Shown here: piece by piece, positions 46,108-56,067 of the stretch
Position numbering within the stretch: position 1 is the first letter of the stretch
Layout: the number at the start of each line of letters is the position of its first letter
Source of the DNA: Sphingomonas glaciei
GTDB lineage: Bacteria > Pseudomonadota > Alphaproteobacteria > Sphingomonadales > Sphingomonadaceae
Reading direction: 5' to 3'
DNA: 64,000 bases
Assembly: GCF_023380025.1 (NCBI RefSeq)
Contig: NZ_CP097253.1
Coordinates: forward strand, 2,141,001 to 2,205,000
Position numbers and translations under genes: made by a program
The notes under the pieces: generated by a model
Database searches by the model: none
The model's input: the letters and a program-made list of their open reading frames with translations, nothing else
What the model was told of the DNA's origin: nothing

Positions 46108-47538
46108 ATGAGCGAGCGCGATCCGCTTGATGCCGTGCTGACCGCGGACCACGCGCCCGACGACGTCGCCGATGGCAAGGTGATGGATGCCGAGGACCGG
46201 CTCCGCCCCGACTTCGTCGAGCGGGTGCTCGACGCGGTCGATGCCGGCGATGCCGAAACCGCGCGGGCGCTGGTCGAACCGCTCCACCCCGCCGACGTCG
46301 CCGATCTGATCGAACTGGCCCGCGCCGACGAGCGCGAGGGGCTGGTGTCGGCGCTGGCCGAACTGGTCGACGCCGACGTGCTGGCCGAACTCAACGAGCA
46401 CGTCCGCGAGATACTGGTCAGCGAAATGACGCCCGAGCGGGTCGCCGAGATCGCCGGCGAGCTCGACACCGACGACGCCGTCGCGATCATCGAGGACCTC
46501 GAGGAGGACGACCAGCGCGCGGTGCTGCGGGCGATGGAGCCCGACGACCGTGCCGCGATCGAGGAAGCGCTCACCTACGGCGAGGAGACCGCCGGGCGCC
46601 TGATGCAGCGCGACCTGATCGCGGTGCCCGAGCATTGGAACGTCGGCCAGGTGATCGACTACCTCCGCTCCGAAGAGGAACTGGCGAACGACTTCTGGGA
46701 AGTGTTCGTGGTCTCGCCCGACCACCATCCGGTCGGCACCTGCAAGCTGTCGACCATCCTGCGCTCGCCCCGCGCGACCAGCGTCGCCTCGATCATGGCG
46801 CTCGAACAGACGCTGATCCCGGTCGACATGGACCAGGAAGACGTCGCGCTGCGGTTCCAGAAATACGCGCTTGTCTCGGCCGCGGTGGTGGATGCCAGCG
46901 GGCGGCTGGTCGGGATGATCACCGTCGACGACATCGTCCATATCATCCAGGCCGAAGCGAGCGAAGACGTGCTGCTGCTGTCCGGCGCGGGTGAAGGCGA
47001 CATCAACGAGCCGGTGCTCGACAGCTACAAGGCGCGGGTGCGGTGGCTGATCGCCAACCTGCTGACGGCGTTGCTGGCCTCGACCATCATCCGCCTGTTC
47101 GAAGGCTCGATCGAGCGGCTGGCGATCCTTGCCGCGCTGATGCCGATCGTCGCCGGGGTCGGCGGCAATGCCGGGACCCAGACGCTGGCGGTGACGGTGC
47201 GCGCGCTGGCGACCAACCAGCTGACCGGCTCCAACCGCTGGCGCGCGGTCGGGCGCGAGATGCGGGTGGCGCTGATGAACGGCCTGACCGTCGCCACTCT
47301 GGTCGGGATCGCGGTGACCCTGATCCTGGGCTCGGGCCAGCTCGGCGCAGTGATCGCCGCGGCCATGCTGTTCAACGTGCTGATCGCGGGCTTCGCGGGC
47401 GTTCTGGTGCCGCTGACCATGGAACGGTGGGGCGCCGACCCGGCGGTGGCGAGCTCGATCTTCGTCACCATGGTGACCGATTCGATGGGCTTCCTGCTGT
47501 TCCTGGGCATGGCCACGGCGTTTGGCCTGACCGGGTGA
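46108..47538 (+). CDS. mgtE: Magnesium transporter MgtE
   Basis: Mg2+ channel/transporter of the inner membrane, 476 residues. An acidic MgtE N-domain (helical repeats EPLHPADVADLIELA and AEIAGELDTDDAVAIIEDL) is followed by two CBS domains (GRLMQRDLIAVPE... to ITVDDIVHIIQAEASED) and a five-helix membrane domain with IVAGVGGNAGTQTLAVTVRAL. CGGAGG eight bases before the ATG at 46108 supports this start over 46045. The DUF1489 gene follows immediately. Confidence 0.94.
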   Translation: MSERDPLDAVLTADHAPDDVADGKVMDAEDRLRPDFVERVLDAVDAGDAETARALVEPLHPADVADLIELARADEREGLVSALAELVDADVLAELNEHVREILVSEMTPERVAEIAGELDTDDAVAIIEDLEEDDQRAVLRAMEPDDRAAIEEALTYGEETAGRLMQRDLIAVPEHWNVGQVIDYLRSEEELANDFWEVFVVSPDHHPVGTCKLSTILRSPRATSVASIMALEQTLIPVDMDQEDVALRFQKYALVSAAVVDASGRLVGMITVDDIVHIIQAEASEDVLLLSGAGEGDINEPVLDSYKARVRWLIANLLTALLASTIIRLFEGSIERLAILAALMPIVAGVGGNAGTQTLAVTVRALATNQLTGSNRWRAVGREMRVALMNGLTVATLVGIAVTLILGSGQLGAVIAAAMLFNVLIAGFAGVLVPLTMERWGADPAVASSIFVTMVTDSMGFLLFLGMATAFGLTG

Positions 47539-47576
47539 CCTTGGCGCAAGCCACTCAATCAACTACCTATTCCAGC

Positions 47577-47981
47577 GTGCCGTTACATCTGACCAAGGTC
47601 GCCGTTGGCTGCCGCACGCTCGAGTCGCTCGAGAAGCGCATCGCCACGCGGTCGAGGGACGGCGAGGTGCGGGTGGTGACGCGGATGCGGCCCAAGCGGA
47701 TGGCCGAGATCGTCGAGGGCGGGGCGCTCTACTGGATCGTCAAGCATCGTCTGGTCGGCTGCCAGACCATCCTGCGCTTCGAGGACCGCAGCGACGGCCG
47801 GCTCGACATCGTCTGCGCCGACCGCCTGCTGTCGATCCCACAAACCCCCAAGCGCGGGCACCAGGGCTGGCGCTATCTGGCGCACGAGGATGCGCCCAAG
47901 CCCGGCGACAATGACGACAGCGGGCTGAGCCTGCTGCCGCCCTCACTCTACGGTCGCTTGTCGGCGCTGGCGCTGCTGTAA
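47577..47981 (+). CDS. DUF1489 family protein
   Basis: Protein of 134 residues with the family pattern: PLHLTKVAVGCRTLESLEKR, VTRMRPKRMAEIVEGGALYWIVKHRLVGCQTILRFE and the ending RGHQGWRYLAHEDAP. The family is confined to alphaproteobacteria and uncharacterised. The GTG at 47577 fits the family N-terminus; a GTG at 47535 overlapping the mgtE stop (GTGA) would add 14 residues and couple the two genes. It ends four bases before the convergent GIN-domain gene. Confidence 0.82.
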   Translation: MPLHLTKVAVGCRTLESLEKRIATRSRDGEVRVVTRMRPKRMAEIVEGGALYWIVKHRLVGCQTILRFEDRSDGRLDIVCADRLLSIPQTPKRGHQGWRYLAHEDAPKPGDNDDSGLSLLPPSLYGRLSALALL

Positions 47982-47985
47982 GGGC

Positions 47986-48669
47986 TCAGCGACAGCCGCT
48001 GACGGTGGCGGCGCCGGTGACCTTCTGGATGCAGGCGACCGGGCCTCCAAGCGTGACGGTCGCGGCCCCGCTGGCGGTGAGGTTGACGCTGCGGCGAGCG
48101 GCGACGCGGACTTCCGAACTGCCGGTCGCGACCAACGTCAGATCATCTGACTGAAGCGCCGAGGCGTCGAGCACGACGGCACCCTCCGTGCCGATCCGAC
48201 CGGTTTTGACCGCGCCGGCCAGCGCCACCGTTCCGCTTCCGCCGGCGAGCAGGTCGAGGCGGTCGGCGCGAAGGTCGGCGACCTGGATTCTGCCCGGGCC
48301 GGCAAGGGCGAGATTTGCTGTCAGTCCGGTCATGCGGTCGATCGACAGCCGCCCGCTTCCGGTCAGGATGGCGGCGCGAATGTCGGGCGTGGCGAGGCTG
48401 ATCCGCACCGGAACCCCCTTGCCCGCACCGTTCCAGCTGCTGCGCTGGCGGATGATCAGAGTCCGGCCCTCGACCCGAAGGTCGACGGTGTCGAGCGCGC
48501 CCACCGGGCCCTCGGCCCTGGCGGAGGGAGCCTTGCCGGTCGTCAGTACCACGTCGAACGGCGCTTCCATCCGGATCCGGTCGAAGCTGATAATGGTGAA
48601 GCGGCGCTCGGCGGCCCCGGCCGGAGCGGCGAGGGCGGTGAGCAGCAGAAGGGCGAGGAGACGGGTCAT
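47986..48669 (-). CDS. GIN-domain (DUF2807) secreted protein, second of two
   Basis: Exported protein of 227 residues; the signal is LLALLLLTALAAPAGA. The mature part begins ERRFTIISFDRIRMEAPFDVVLTTG, the standard GIN-domain opening, then repeats short beta turns such as LTGSGRLSIDR, LAGPGRIQVADL and AGGSGTVALAG, and ends with two cysteines (VACIQKV, VSGCR). The fold is expected to be a right-handed beta helix. It lies 48 bases after the related gene at 48718-49449 and is probably co-transcribed. Function of the family is unknown. Confidence 0.82.
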   Translation of the reverse strand: MTRLLALLLLTALAAPAGAAERRFTIISFDRIRMEAPFDVVLTTGKAPSARAEGPVGALDTVDLRVEGRTLIIRQRSSWNGAGKGVPVRISLATPDIRAAILTGSGRLSIDRMTGLTANLALAGPGRIQVADLRADRLDLLAGGSGTVALAGAVKTGRIGTEGAVVLDASALQSDDLTLVATGSSEVRVAARRSVNLTASGAATVTLGGPVACIQKVTGAATVSGCR

Positions 48670-48717
48670 GATCCCCTCTTCTCGCCCCTTTTGGTTAACG
48701 GACCTTCAAGGCGCCGA

Positions 48718-49449
48718 TCACGAGCAGCGGATATCGCCGCTGCCGTTCTTGCTCGACGTGCAGCGCGCTCCGCCGGTGATGGCGATATCGCCCGATCCGG
48801 CGATGCTGGCCCGGGCGGTGCCGGTGGCGAACGCCTTGATGTCGCCGCTGCCGGCGATTTCGGCCGAGGCATTCCCCGCCCGAAGGCGCGAGGCGTCGAG
48901 GCCGCCCGATCCGGCGATCTCGTAACTCGCCTGCTGAGCCTGGCCGGCGGCGGTGATCTCGCCCGATCCGGCGATGGTCAGGCCGAGGTCGCGAACGGCG
49001 ACTTGCGGGAGGCGAAGGCTGCCCGATCCGGCGATCGCGCCCTTGAAGCGTTCACCCGCGACGCGGTCGATGTCGATATCGCCCGATCCCGCTACCTCTG
49101 CCTGCTCGAGGCTTGGCACGGTGATGGTGAACGTCGAAGGCCCGCTCGAACGCCAGCTGGCCATGCCAGCCAGCCAATTCTTCTTCTTCGGCCGAATGTG
49201 CAACTTGCCGCCCTCGACCACTACGTCGGTATCGTCGAGCAGCCGCTGCGGCCCGTTGGCGGCAACCGACACGGCCTTGCCGGTCACGACCTTGACGTCA
49301 TACGGCCCGCTCACTTCCAGACCGGTAAAGTTGCCAACCTGCCAGCTGCGGCTGACTGCCGGCCCGGCCGACTGAGCGCGGCCTTCGGAGCAGGCGGACA
49401 AAGCGAGAATGGAAGCGGCGGTAGCGGCGGCGGTTAGAGACTGGCGCAT
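48718..49449 (-). CDS. GIN-domain (DUF2807) lipoprotein, first of two, with AGSGD repeats
   Basis: A 243-residue protein with a lipobox signal (ASILALSACS). The GIN opening WQVGNFTGLEVSGPYDVKVVTG is followed by seven turns of about 19-20 residues, each with a variant of AGSGDI (EVAGSGDI, AIAGSGSL, TIAGSGEI, EIAGSGGL, EIAGSGDI, SIAGSGDI, KNGSGDI). This regularity points to a beta helix. Two cysteines sit at the end (ARCTS, IRCS). Start chosen at 49449, with GGGGAAG upstream. It has its own likely promoter after the carD terminator. A scaffold or sensor role in the envelope is speculation. Confidence 0.84.
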   Translation of the reverse strand: MRQSLTAAATAASILALSACSEGRAQSAGPAVSRSWQVGNFTGLEVSGPYDVKVVTGKAVSVAANGPQRLLDDTDVVVEGGKLHIRPKKKNWLAGMASWRSSGPSTFTITVPSLEQAEVAGSGDIDIDRVAGERFKGAIAGSGSLRLPQVAVRDLGLTIAGSGEITAAGQAQQASYEIAGSGGLDASRLRAGNASAEIAGSGDIKAFATGTARASIAGSGDIAITGGARCTSSKNGSGDIRCS

Positions 49450-49475
49450 GTGACTTCCCCTACTGTGTTGCCGTA

Positions 49476-49504
49476 GCAATACACCAGCGGATGCGGCCGC
49501 GCAA
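49476..49504 (-). promoter_or_regulatory. Candidate promoter of the GIN-domain pair
   Basis: Reading the minus strand, TTGCGC (49499-49504) and TATTGC (49476-49481) are 17 bases apart, 27 bases before the ATG at 49449 and just beyond the carD terminator. Confidence 0.4.
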
Positions 49505-49511
49505 GAGCCAC

Positions 49512-49543
49512 AAAAAAGGCGCCGCCCGGATGGGGCAGCGCCT
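49512..49543 (-). terminator. Intrinsic terminator of carD
   Basis: Reading the minus strand, AGGCGCTGCCC pairs with GGGCGGCGCCT (10 of 11) around a short loop and is followed by a run of six T. It begins 28 bases after the carD stop. Confidence 0.85.
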
Positions 49544-49570
49544 GTTTCGTTCAACCCTGGAAGTGACCGC

Positions 49571-50119
49571 TTACTCGGCCTCTTCCTTGGTTTCTTCCTT
49601 ATTCTTGTGATGGAATTGCGCGGCTTCGTTCAGGATCTGGTGGATCTTGGCCAGCGCCGCCTTTTCGTCGGTCTGCTCCATCGCGCCGAGTTCGCGCGCG
49701 AGGCGCGAGGCGGCGGCTTCGAAGATCTGCCGCTCCGAATAGCTCTGCTCGGGCGCATCGTCCGGGCGGAACAGGTCGCGGGTCACCTCGGCGATCGACG
49801 ACAGGTCGCCCGAGTTGATCTTGGCTTCATATTCCTGGGCACGGCGCGACCACATGGTGCGCTTGACCTTGGGCTTGCCCTTCAGGATCTCGAGCGCCGC
49901 GACCATGGTCTTGTCGCTCGACAGCTTGCGCATGCCGACCGAGTCCGCCTTGTTGACGGGGACCCGCAGCGTCATCTTCTCTTTTTCGAAACGGAGCACG
50001 TACAGCTGTAGGCTGGTACCGGCGATCTCGGTGCTCTGCAGTTCAACGACGCGTCCAACGCCGTGCTTGGGGTAGACCACATAATCGCCAACGTCGAAGC
50101 TAAGGGCCTTCGCTGCCAT
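49571..50119 (-). CDS. CarD-family transcriptional regulator
   Basis: RNA polymerase-binding regulator of 182 residues that stabilises open complexes in the families studied. The N-terminal Tudor-like RNAP-interaction domain begins FDVGDYVVYPKHGVGRVVELQ; KRTMWSRRAQEYEAKINSGDL belongs to the C-terminal DNA-binding helical domain, whose conserved Trp is present. The Glu/Lys-rich tail (HHKNKEETKEEAE) is typical of alphaproteobacterial members. GGAAAGG lies upstream of the ATG. In relatives a ferredoxin gene often precedes it; here dinB does. Confidence 0.93.
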   Translation of the reverse strand: MAAKALSFDVGDYVVYPKHGVGRVVELQSTEIAGTSLQLYVLRFEKEKMTLRVPVNKADSVGMRKLSSDKTMVAALEILKGKPKVKRTMWSRRAQEYEAKINSGDLSSIAEVTRDLFRPDDAPEQSYSERQIFEAAASRLARELGAMEQTDEKAALAKIHQILNEAAQFHHKNKEETKEEAE

Positions 50120-50250
50120 TCTTCACCTTTCCAGATGCGAGATGCGTGAACTCAACGGTTGGTGCGGCGTCCCCAAGTCGCCCCGTGGTCTTTGGCATCT
50201 CTAGTGACGGTTGAGCTGACTGCCCGAACACCGCCGAGAGGGTGGTTGCG

Positions 50251-50284
50251 AAAAGGCCGTAGCGCATTGTCCATGCGCACGGCC
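50251..50284 (-). terminator. Intrinsic terminator of dinB
   Basis: Reading the minus strand, GGCCGTGCGCAT (50284-50273) pairs with ATGCGCTACGGCC (50267-50255) with one bulged base and a five-base loop, followed by TTTT (50254-50251). It starts 33 bases after the dinB stop, in the 197-base gap that also holds the carD leader. Confidence 0.75.
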
Positions 50285-50316
50285 CCTGATGTGACTAGTA
50301 TATAACACAAGATCGG

Positions 50317-51465
50317 TCAGATCGCCAGCCCCAGTTGGCGGGGTCCGGTGTCGCCGCGTTCGGCGAGGTTCGACAGGCCAAGGCCGAGCAGCCGGATCCC
50401 CAGCGAAACCGGAAGCAGCGCGTCGAGCAGGTGATGCCCCGTCGCGGTGAAGGTTGCCGGGTCGCCGACCGGATCGACGAAGCTGTGTGAGCGGCTGATC
50501 AGCCGGAAGTCCGAATATTTGACCTTGAGCGTGACCGTCCGTCCCGCCGCCTGGGCCCGCGCGATCCGCTCCCACGCCAGGCCCGCGACCCGGTCGAGCT
50601 CGCGGTGGAGGTCTTCGGCGGTGCGATAATCCTCGTTGAAGGTCCGCTCGGCACTGACCGACTTGGCGATCCGGCTGCTGCGCACCGGCCGCTCGTCGAT
50701 CCCCCGGCAGATCCGCCAATACCATTCGCCCGAGCTGCCGAACCGCCCGGTCAGTTCCTCCAGGCTCAGCGACTGGAGGTCGGCGCCGGTCACAATGCCA
50801 AGCTTGTCGAGCCGCTCCGCGGTTTTCGGGCCGATCCCGTGAAAGCGGCCCACCGGCAGCGAGGCGATGTAGCGCTGCGCCTGCTCGGGGCGGATCACGC
50901 ACAGACCGTCGGGCTTGTTCTGGTCGCTGGCGAGCTTGGCGACGAACTTGCAATAGGACACCCCGGCCGAAGCGGTGAGACCGGTCTCGGCACGGATCCG
51001 GGCCCGGATCGCCTCGGCAATCGCCTTGGCCGAGCCGAGCGCGTGGCGGTCCTCGCTGACGTCGAGATAGGCTTCGTCGAGGCTCAGCGGTTCGATCAGG
51101 TCGGTATAGTCGGCGAAGATGGCGCGGATCTGCTGGCTGACCTGGCGATAGGCGTCGAACCGCGGCTTGACGAACACCAGGTCGGGACAGCGCCGGCGGG
51201 CGGTGACGCTGGGCATGGCCGAACGCACCCCGAATACCCGCGCCTCGTAGCTCGCCGCTGCCACCACCCCGCGATGGCCGCCGCCGACCGCTACCGGCTT
51301 ACCCCGCAAGCTGGGGTCGTCGCGCTGTTCGACACTGGCGAAGAAGGCATCCATGTCGACATGGATGATCTTGCGCACCGGGGCTGGTGCGTCCGGGTCG
51401 ATGATCTTGCCGGGCAGTGACGCGTTCACGGCCCGTTCTCTAACTTGGCTTGGCGGCAGAGTCAT
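50317..51465 (-). CDS. dinB: DNA polymerase IV
   Basis: Y-family translesion polymerase of 382 residues. Catalytic acidic residues are in [18 protein letters not shown] and [12 protein letters not shown]; the steric-gate region and [18 protein letters not shown] are conserved, as is the helix-hairpin-helix [15 protein letters not shown]. The little-finger domain is complete ([16 protein letters not shown]). There is no C-terminal beta-clamp peptide of classical length; the end is GPRQLGLAI, which resembles a QL-type clamp motif. A GTG at 51429 is an alternative start. It is divergent from sucC with only 38 bp between starts. Confidence 0.92.
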   Translation of the reverse strand: MTLPPSQVRERAVNASLPGKIIDPDAPAPVRKIIHVDMDAFFASVEQRDDPSLRGKPVAVGGGHRGVVAAASYEARVFGVRSAMPSVTARRRCPDLVFVKPRFDAYRQVSQQIRAIFADYTDLIEPLSLDEAYLDVSEDRHALGSAKAIAEAIRARIRAETGLTASAGVSYCKFVAKLASDQNKPDGLCVIRPEQAQRYIASLPVGRFHGIGPKTAERLDKLGIVTGADLQSLSLEELTGRFGSSGEWYWRICRGIDERPVRSSRIAKSVSAERTFNEDYRTAEDLHRELDRVAGLAWERIARAQAAGRTVTLKVKYSDFRLISRSHSFVDPVGDPATFTATGHHLLDALLPVSLGIRLLGLGLSNLAERGDTGPRQLGLAI

Positions 51466-51503
51466 GCTTTAGGGCCGTCAAACCCTTATTCTCGGGAAGA
51501 TCC

Positions 51504-52703
<1,200 letters not shown>

Positions 52704-52722
52704 CACCATAGTGCTGTACCCT

Positions 52723-52800
52723 CGGCCTTGAGCCGGGGTCCGCCTTTCTTCTGAAAGCGTTAGAGGAAAGGCCAAGCGGATGCCGGATCACGTCCGGCAT
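52723..52800. repeat. REP-like intergenic repeat between sucC and etfB
   Basis: The element opens with the 20-base unit also found at 11164-11183. The inner arms CCTTTCTTCT (52743-52752) and AGAGGAAAGG (52762-52771) match at 9 of 10; the outer flanks (about 52728-52744 against 52775-52791) match at 13 of 17. ATGCCGGA (52780-52787) and TCCGGCAT (52793-52800) form a second hairpin. This is the common sphingomonad pattern of a paired ...GAGCCGGGGTCC.../...GCCGGATCA... repeat. Confidence 0.7.
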
Positions 52801-52819
52801 GACGAGAAAAGGGACGGAC

Positions 52820-53569
52820 ATGAAGGTACTCGTCGCGGTCAAGCGCGTGATCGATTACAACGTGAAGCCTCGGGTGAAAATGGACGGCACCGGCGTCGAT
52901 CTCGCCAACGTCAAGATGAGCATGAATCCCTTCGACGAGATCGCCGTCGAGGAAGCCATCCGCCTCAAGGAAAAGGCCGGCGCGACCGAGATCGTGGTCG
53001 TGTCCGTCGGCCCGCAGAAGGCGCAGGAAACGATCCGCACCGCGCTCGCGATGGGCGCCGATCGCGGCATCCTGGTCCAGACCGATGACGAGGTCGAACC
53101 CCTCGCCGTCGCCAAGATCCTGGCGAAGATCGTCGAGGAAGAGCAGCCGCAGGTCATCCTGCTCGGCAAGCAGGCGATCGACGACGATTCGAGCCAGGTC
53201 GGGCAGATGCTCGGCGCGCTGACCGGCTACGGCCAGGGCACCTTCGCCTCGAAGGTCGAGATCAGCGGCGACACCGCCAATGTCACCCGCGAAGTGGACG
53301 GTGGGCTCGAGACGGTGGCGATCAAGCTGCCGGCGATCGTCACCACCGACCTTCGCCTCAACGACCCGCGCTACCCCTCGCTGCCCAACATCATGAAGGC
53401 CAAGGCCAAGCCGCTGGCGAGCAAGACCCCGGCCGACTTCGGCGTCGACACCGCCCCGCGGCTTGAAACCGTGAAGGTGGTCGAGCCCGCCAAGCGCCAG
53501 GGCGGCGCCAAGGTCGGGTCGGTCGACGAACTCGTATCCAAGCTTAAGTCTCTCGGAGTTGTCGCATGA
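52820..53569 (+). CDS. etfB: Electron transfer flavoprotein beta subunit
   Basis: Small subunit of ETF, which passes electrons from acyl-CoA dehydrogenases to the quinone pool. 249 residues: [36 protein letters not shown], the AMP-binding [12 protein letters not shown] and the recognition-loop region [26 protein letters not shown]. Start chosen at 52820; the frame reaches 52799 without similarity. The stop overlaps the etfA start (ATGA). Confidence 0.95.
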   Translation: MKVLVAVKRVIDYNVKPRVKMDGTGVDLANVKMSMNPFDEIAVEEAIRLKEKAGATEIVVVSVGPQKAQETIRTALAMGADRGILVQTDDEVEPLAVAKILAKIVEEEQPQVILLGKQAIDDDSSQVGQMLGALTGYGQGTFASKVEISGDTANVTREVDGGLETVAIKLPAIVTTDLRLNDPRYPSLPNIMKAKAKPLASKTPADFGVDTAPRLETVKVVEPAKRQGGAKVGSVDELVSKLKSLGVVA

Positions 53570-54498
53570 AGATCCTGGTTCTCGGCGAGCACGCCCACGG
53601 CAAGGTCAAGGATTCGACCCTCGCCACCCTCGGTGCCGCGGCCAAGCTTGGCGGCGAAGCGCACCTGCTGCTGATCGGCTCGGACGCCGCCGCTGCTGCC
53701 GAAGACGCCAAGACCATTGCCGGGGTCGGCAAGGTCCATGTCGCCGCCGACCCCGCGCTCGACCACGAGCTGGCCGAGAGCGTCGCACCGCTGGTCGCCA
53801 AGCTGATGGAGGGTCACGACGTCCTGCTCGCTTCGTCCACCACCACCGGCCGCAATATCGCGCCGCGGGTGGCGGCGCTGCTCGACGTCATGCAGATCAG
53901 CGACATCGTCGCGGTCGAGGGTCCGGACACGTTCCAGCGCCCGATCTACGCCGGCAACGCGATCGCCACCGTGCGCTCGAAGGACGCCAAGAAGGTGATC
54001 ACCGTCCGCGGCACCGCCTTCACCAAGGCCGAGCGTGGGTCCGGCAATGCCGAAGTCGAGACCGTCGATGCCGGAGTGTCGAATGCGGTGTCGAGCTTCG
54101 TCTCGATGGAAGCCTCCGAGTCCGAGCGGCCAGAGCTGACCAGCGCCAAGATCATCGTCTCGGGCGGCCGCGCGCTGGGCTCGAGCGAGCAGTTCCACGC
54201 TTTGATCGATCCCCTCGCCGACAAGCTCGGCGCCGCGGTGGGCGCATCGCGCGCGGCGGTCGACGCGGGCTATGCGCCCAACGACTATCAGGTCGGCCAG
54301 ACCGGCAAGATCGTCGCTCCGGAACTCTACGTCGCGGTCGGCATCTCGGGCGCGATCCAGCACCTTGCGGGCATGAAGGACAGCAAGGTCATCGTCGCGA
54401 TCAACAAGGACGAGGAAGCCCCGATCTTCCAGATCGCCGACGTCGGGCTGGTCGGCGACCTGTTCAAGCTGGTGCCGGAGCTGACCGACAAGCTGTAG
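53566..54498 (+). CDS. etfA: Electron transfer flavoprotein alpha subunit
   Basis: FAD-binding subunit of ETF, 310 residues. The N-terminal domain starts [19 protein letters not shown]; the C-terminal FAD domain has [60 protein letters not shown] and [14 protein letters not shown]. It is coupled to etfB by a 4-bp overlap. The ETF:quinone oxidoreductase gene is not in the window. Confidence 0.95.
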   Translation: MKILVLGEHAHGKVKDSTLATLGAAAKLGGEAHLLLIGSDAAAAAEDAKTIAGVGKVHVAADPALDHELAESVAPLVAKLMEGHDVLLASSTTTGRNIAPRVAALLDVMQISDIVAVEGPDTFQRPIYAGNAIATVRSKDAKKVITVRGTAFTKAERGSGNAEVETVDAGVSNAVSSFVSMEASESERPELTSAKIIVSGGRALGSSEQFHALIDPLADKLGAAVGASRAAVDAGYAPNDYQVGQTGKIVAPELYVAVGISGAIQHLAGMKDSKVIVAINKDEEAPIFQIADVGLVGDLFKLVPELTDKL

Positions 54499-54559
54499 GC
54501 TTGTGCGACCGAAGCGTTGGTTTACCCTCCTCGGTGTGGCGAATGACGAAGGTAGATCA

Positions 54560-55465
54560 GTGCGCGTCCAGTTATCTTTCGTCCTTGCTGGTGCCCTGGG
54601 GGTGACTTCCGCAGCCGAGGCTCGCGAGCCCACGGTGCTGGCTCCGCTTACACCGTGGAACCTCCATTATTCGGATAATAGCTGCCAGCTTTTCCGAACC
54701 TTCGGGAATGCCGCGGATCCGACCCACCTAGCCATCGAGAGCCTGGGGCCCGACAGTGGGTTGACGATGCTGGTGCATGGCGGCGCTCTCTCGGCCAAGC
54801 AGGGGTCGGGCGAAGCGAAGGCGACCTTCGTGCCGAGCACCGGACGCACCTTCGACGACGGCAACGTCAGCGAGACGACCGAGAGTAAGAAGACCGCCAT
54901 CTACTGGGGCAACATCAGCCTGCTGTCCGAAACGTTTCGCGACCAGGATCGGTCGTTCGACCGCGCCCGCGCAGCCGCAAAGAGGATGGCGAACCGAACT
55001 CTCGAGGCGACCGCTGGATCGAGTGTGACCGCCATCCAGATCGTCGAGCCGCGACGCCGCGTGACGGTGCTGCAGACGGGCTCTCTCGCCAAGGTCATGC
55101 AGATGCTGCGTGAATGTAATCGTGAACAGATGGCCGATTGGGGTCTCGACCCGGCGGTTCAGGACAGGATCGTTCTCGCCCCCGAGGCCAGGCGCAATCT
55201 TGCCTCGCTGTTCAGTGCCGACGACTATCCGACACTGGCGATCAGGAGCGGGCAGATGTCGATGGTCAGGGCCCGTCTGATCGTGGGTGCCGACGGCAAA
55301 GTCACCAAGTGCACATCGCTGACCCCCTTCTCCGGGGAGGGTTTCAAGGAAGTAGTCTGCGACCGCCTGTCCAAAGCCGTTTTCCAGCCGGCCGAATTGG
55401 CAGACGGGACCAAGGTGCCGACGTTCGTGATCAGCCGCGTCAATTTCCGGATGCCGGGAAGCTAG
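54560..55465 (+). CDS. Secreted protein with C-terminal TonB-like domain
   Basis: Exported protein of 301 residues starting at GTG 54560, with AAGG seven bases upstream and a signal peptide (QLSFVLAGALGVTSAAEA); a GTG at 54503 is the alternative. The first two thirds (PWNLHYSDNSCQLFRTFG, YWGNISLLSETFRD) recall uncharacterised sphingomonad proteins. The last 80 residues (MVRARLIVGADGKVTKCTSLTPFSGEGFKEVVCDRL... VPTFVISRVNFRMP) look like a TonB C-terminal domain without the membrane anchor and proline arm of TonB. Role unknown. Confidence 0.7.
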   Translation: MRVQLSFVLAGALGVTSAAEAREPTVLAPLTPWNLHYSDNSCQLFRTFGNAADPTHLAIESLGPDSGLTMLVHGGALSAKQGSGEAKATFVPSTGRTFDDGNVSETTESKKTAIYWGNISLLSETFRDQDRSFDRARAAAKRMANRTLEATAGSSVTAIQIVEPRRRVTVLQTGSLAKVMQMLRECNREQMADWGLDPAVQDRIVLAPEARRNLASLFSADDYPTLAIRSGQMSMVRARLIVGADGKVTKCTSLTPFSGEGFKEVVCDRLSKAVFQPAELADGTKVPTFVISRVNFRMPGS

Positions 55466-55537
55466 AGGTCCAGCGCCACTCCCAAATCGAGCTTCGCGAG
55501 GGCGTCGGTTTCGCCCCGCGACGGCTGGGGGCGCAGC

Positions 55538-56056
55538 CTACTTCTTCCGGGCTTCGGCCTCTGCAAGTTGCTGCTTGTAGATGTCATAGTCGCTTGGCCC
55601 TTGCCGCAACAGCGGGCCAAGCTCCTCGCCGCGGATCGCCTTTACCGCCAGCACGACCGCACGAAGGGCCATGTCGCTGACCGGGATGTTGCCTCCACAG
55701 GCGTCCATCGGGCCGATGCCGGAGCAGCCCTCGGTGATCGCACGGGGGCGCGGACGATTGGCCGGATCGTTGCGCTGTTCGATCACGCGCAAGGTGGCAA
55801 GGGTCGTGGGATCGATCCGGAAGCGGCGGTCCGATCGGCCGCAGACCGTTACCTCCTCGGGGTCGCCGGTGCGGTCGCAATCGCGCTGGATGACGGGGAG
55901 CTCAATACGCTCGGGCGGGCCGGGGGGAGGCGGCGCCGCCGCGTCGCCTGGAGCGGGAACAAGCAGCAACGCCGACGCGACAAGGCTCGTCAACACCAGG
56001 GCAGGCCTCCAGCGATTCGGCCTGCGCAGGCTGGGCTCTGCCCTCCCGCGCAGCAA
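55538..56056 (-). CDS. Secreted sphingomonad protein with CGR motif, unknown function
   Basis: Protein of 172 residues with an N-terminal membrane/signal segment (ALVLTSLVASALLLVPAPGDAAA) and a Pro-rich linker. The mature part has four cysteines, in QRDCDRTG, VTVCGRSDRRFRI, EGCSGIGP and DACGGNIP. The CGR-R-R pattern recurs in small exported sphingomonad proteins of unknown role. It lies 11 bases after the lysA stop on the same strand and is likely the last gene of that unit. Confidence 0.68.
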   Translation of the reverse strand: MLRGRAEPSLRRPNRWRPALVLTSLVASALLLVPAPGDAAAPPPPGPPERIELPVIQRDCDRTGDPEEVTVCGRSDRRFRIDPTTLATLRVIEQRNDPANRPRPRAITEGCSGIGPMDACGGNIPVSDMALRAVVLAVKAIRGEELGPLLRQGPSDYDIYKQQLAEAEARKK

Positions 56057-56067
56057 GCCGGCTTAGG

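Noticed and set aside
48781..49100. Regular DNA repeats at about 57-60 base spacing, considered as a CRISPR-like or tandem-repeat array
   Set aside because: They are in frame with the GIN-domain gene and encode AGSGDI turns; spacers are coding, not unique protospacers.
50127..50275. 40-codon minus-strand ORF upstream of carD, beginning MDNALRPF
   Set aside because: Its start lies inside the dinB terminator hairpin, it has no ribosome-binding site and resembles no known small protein.
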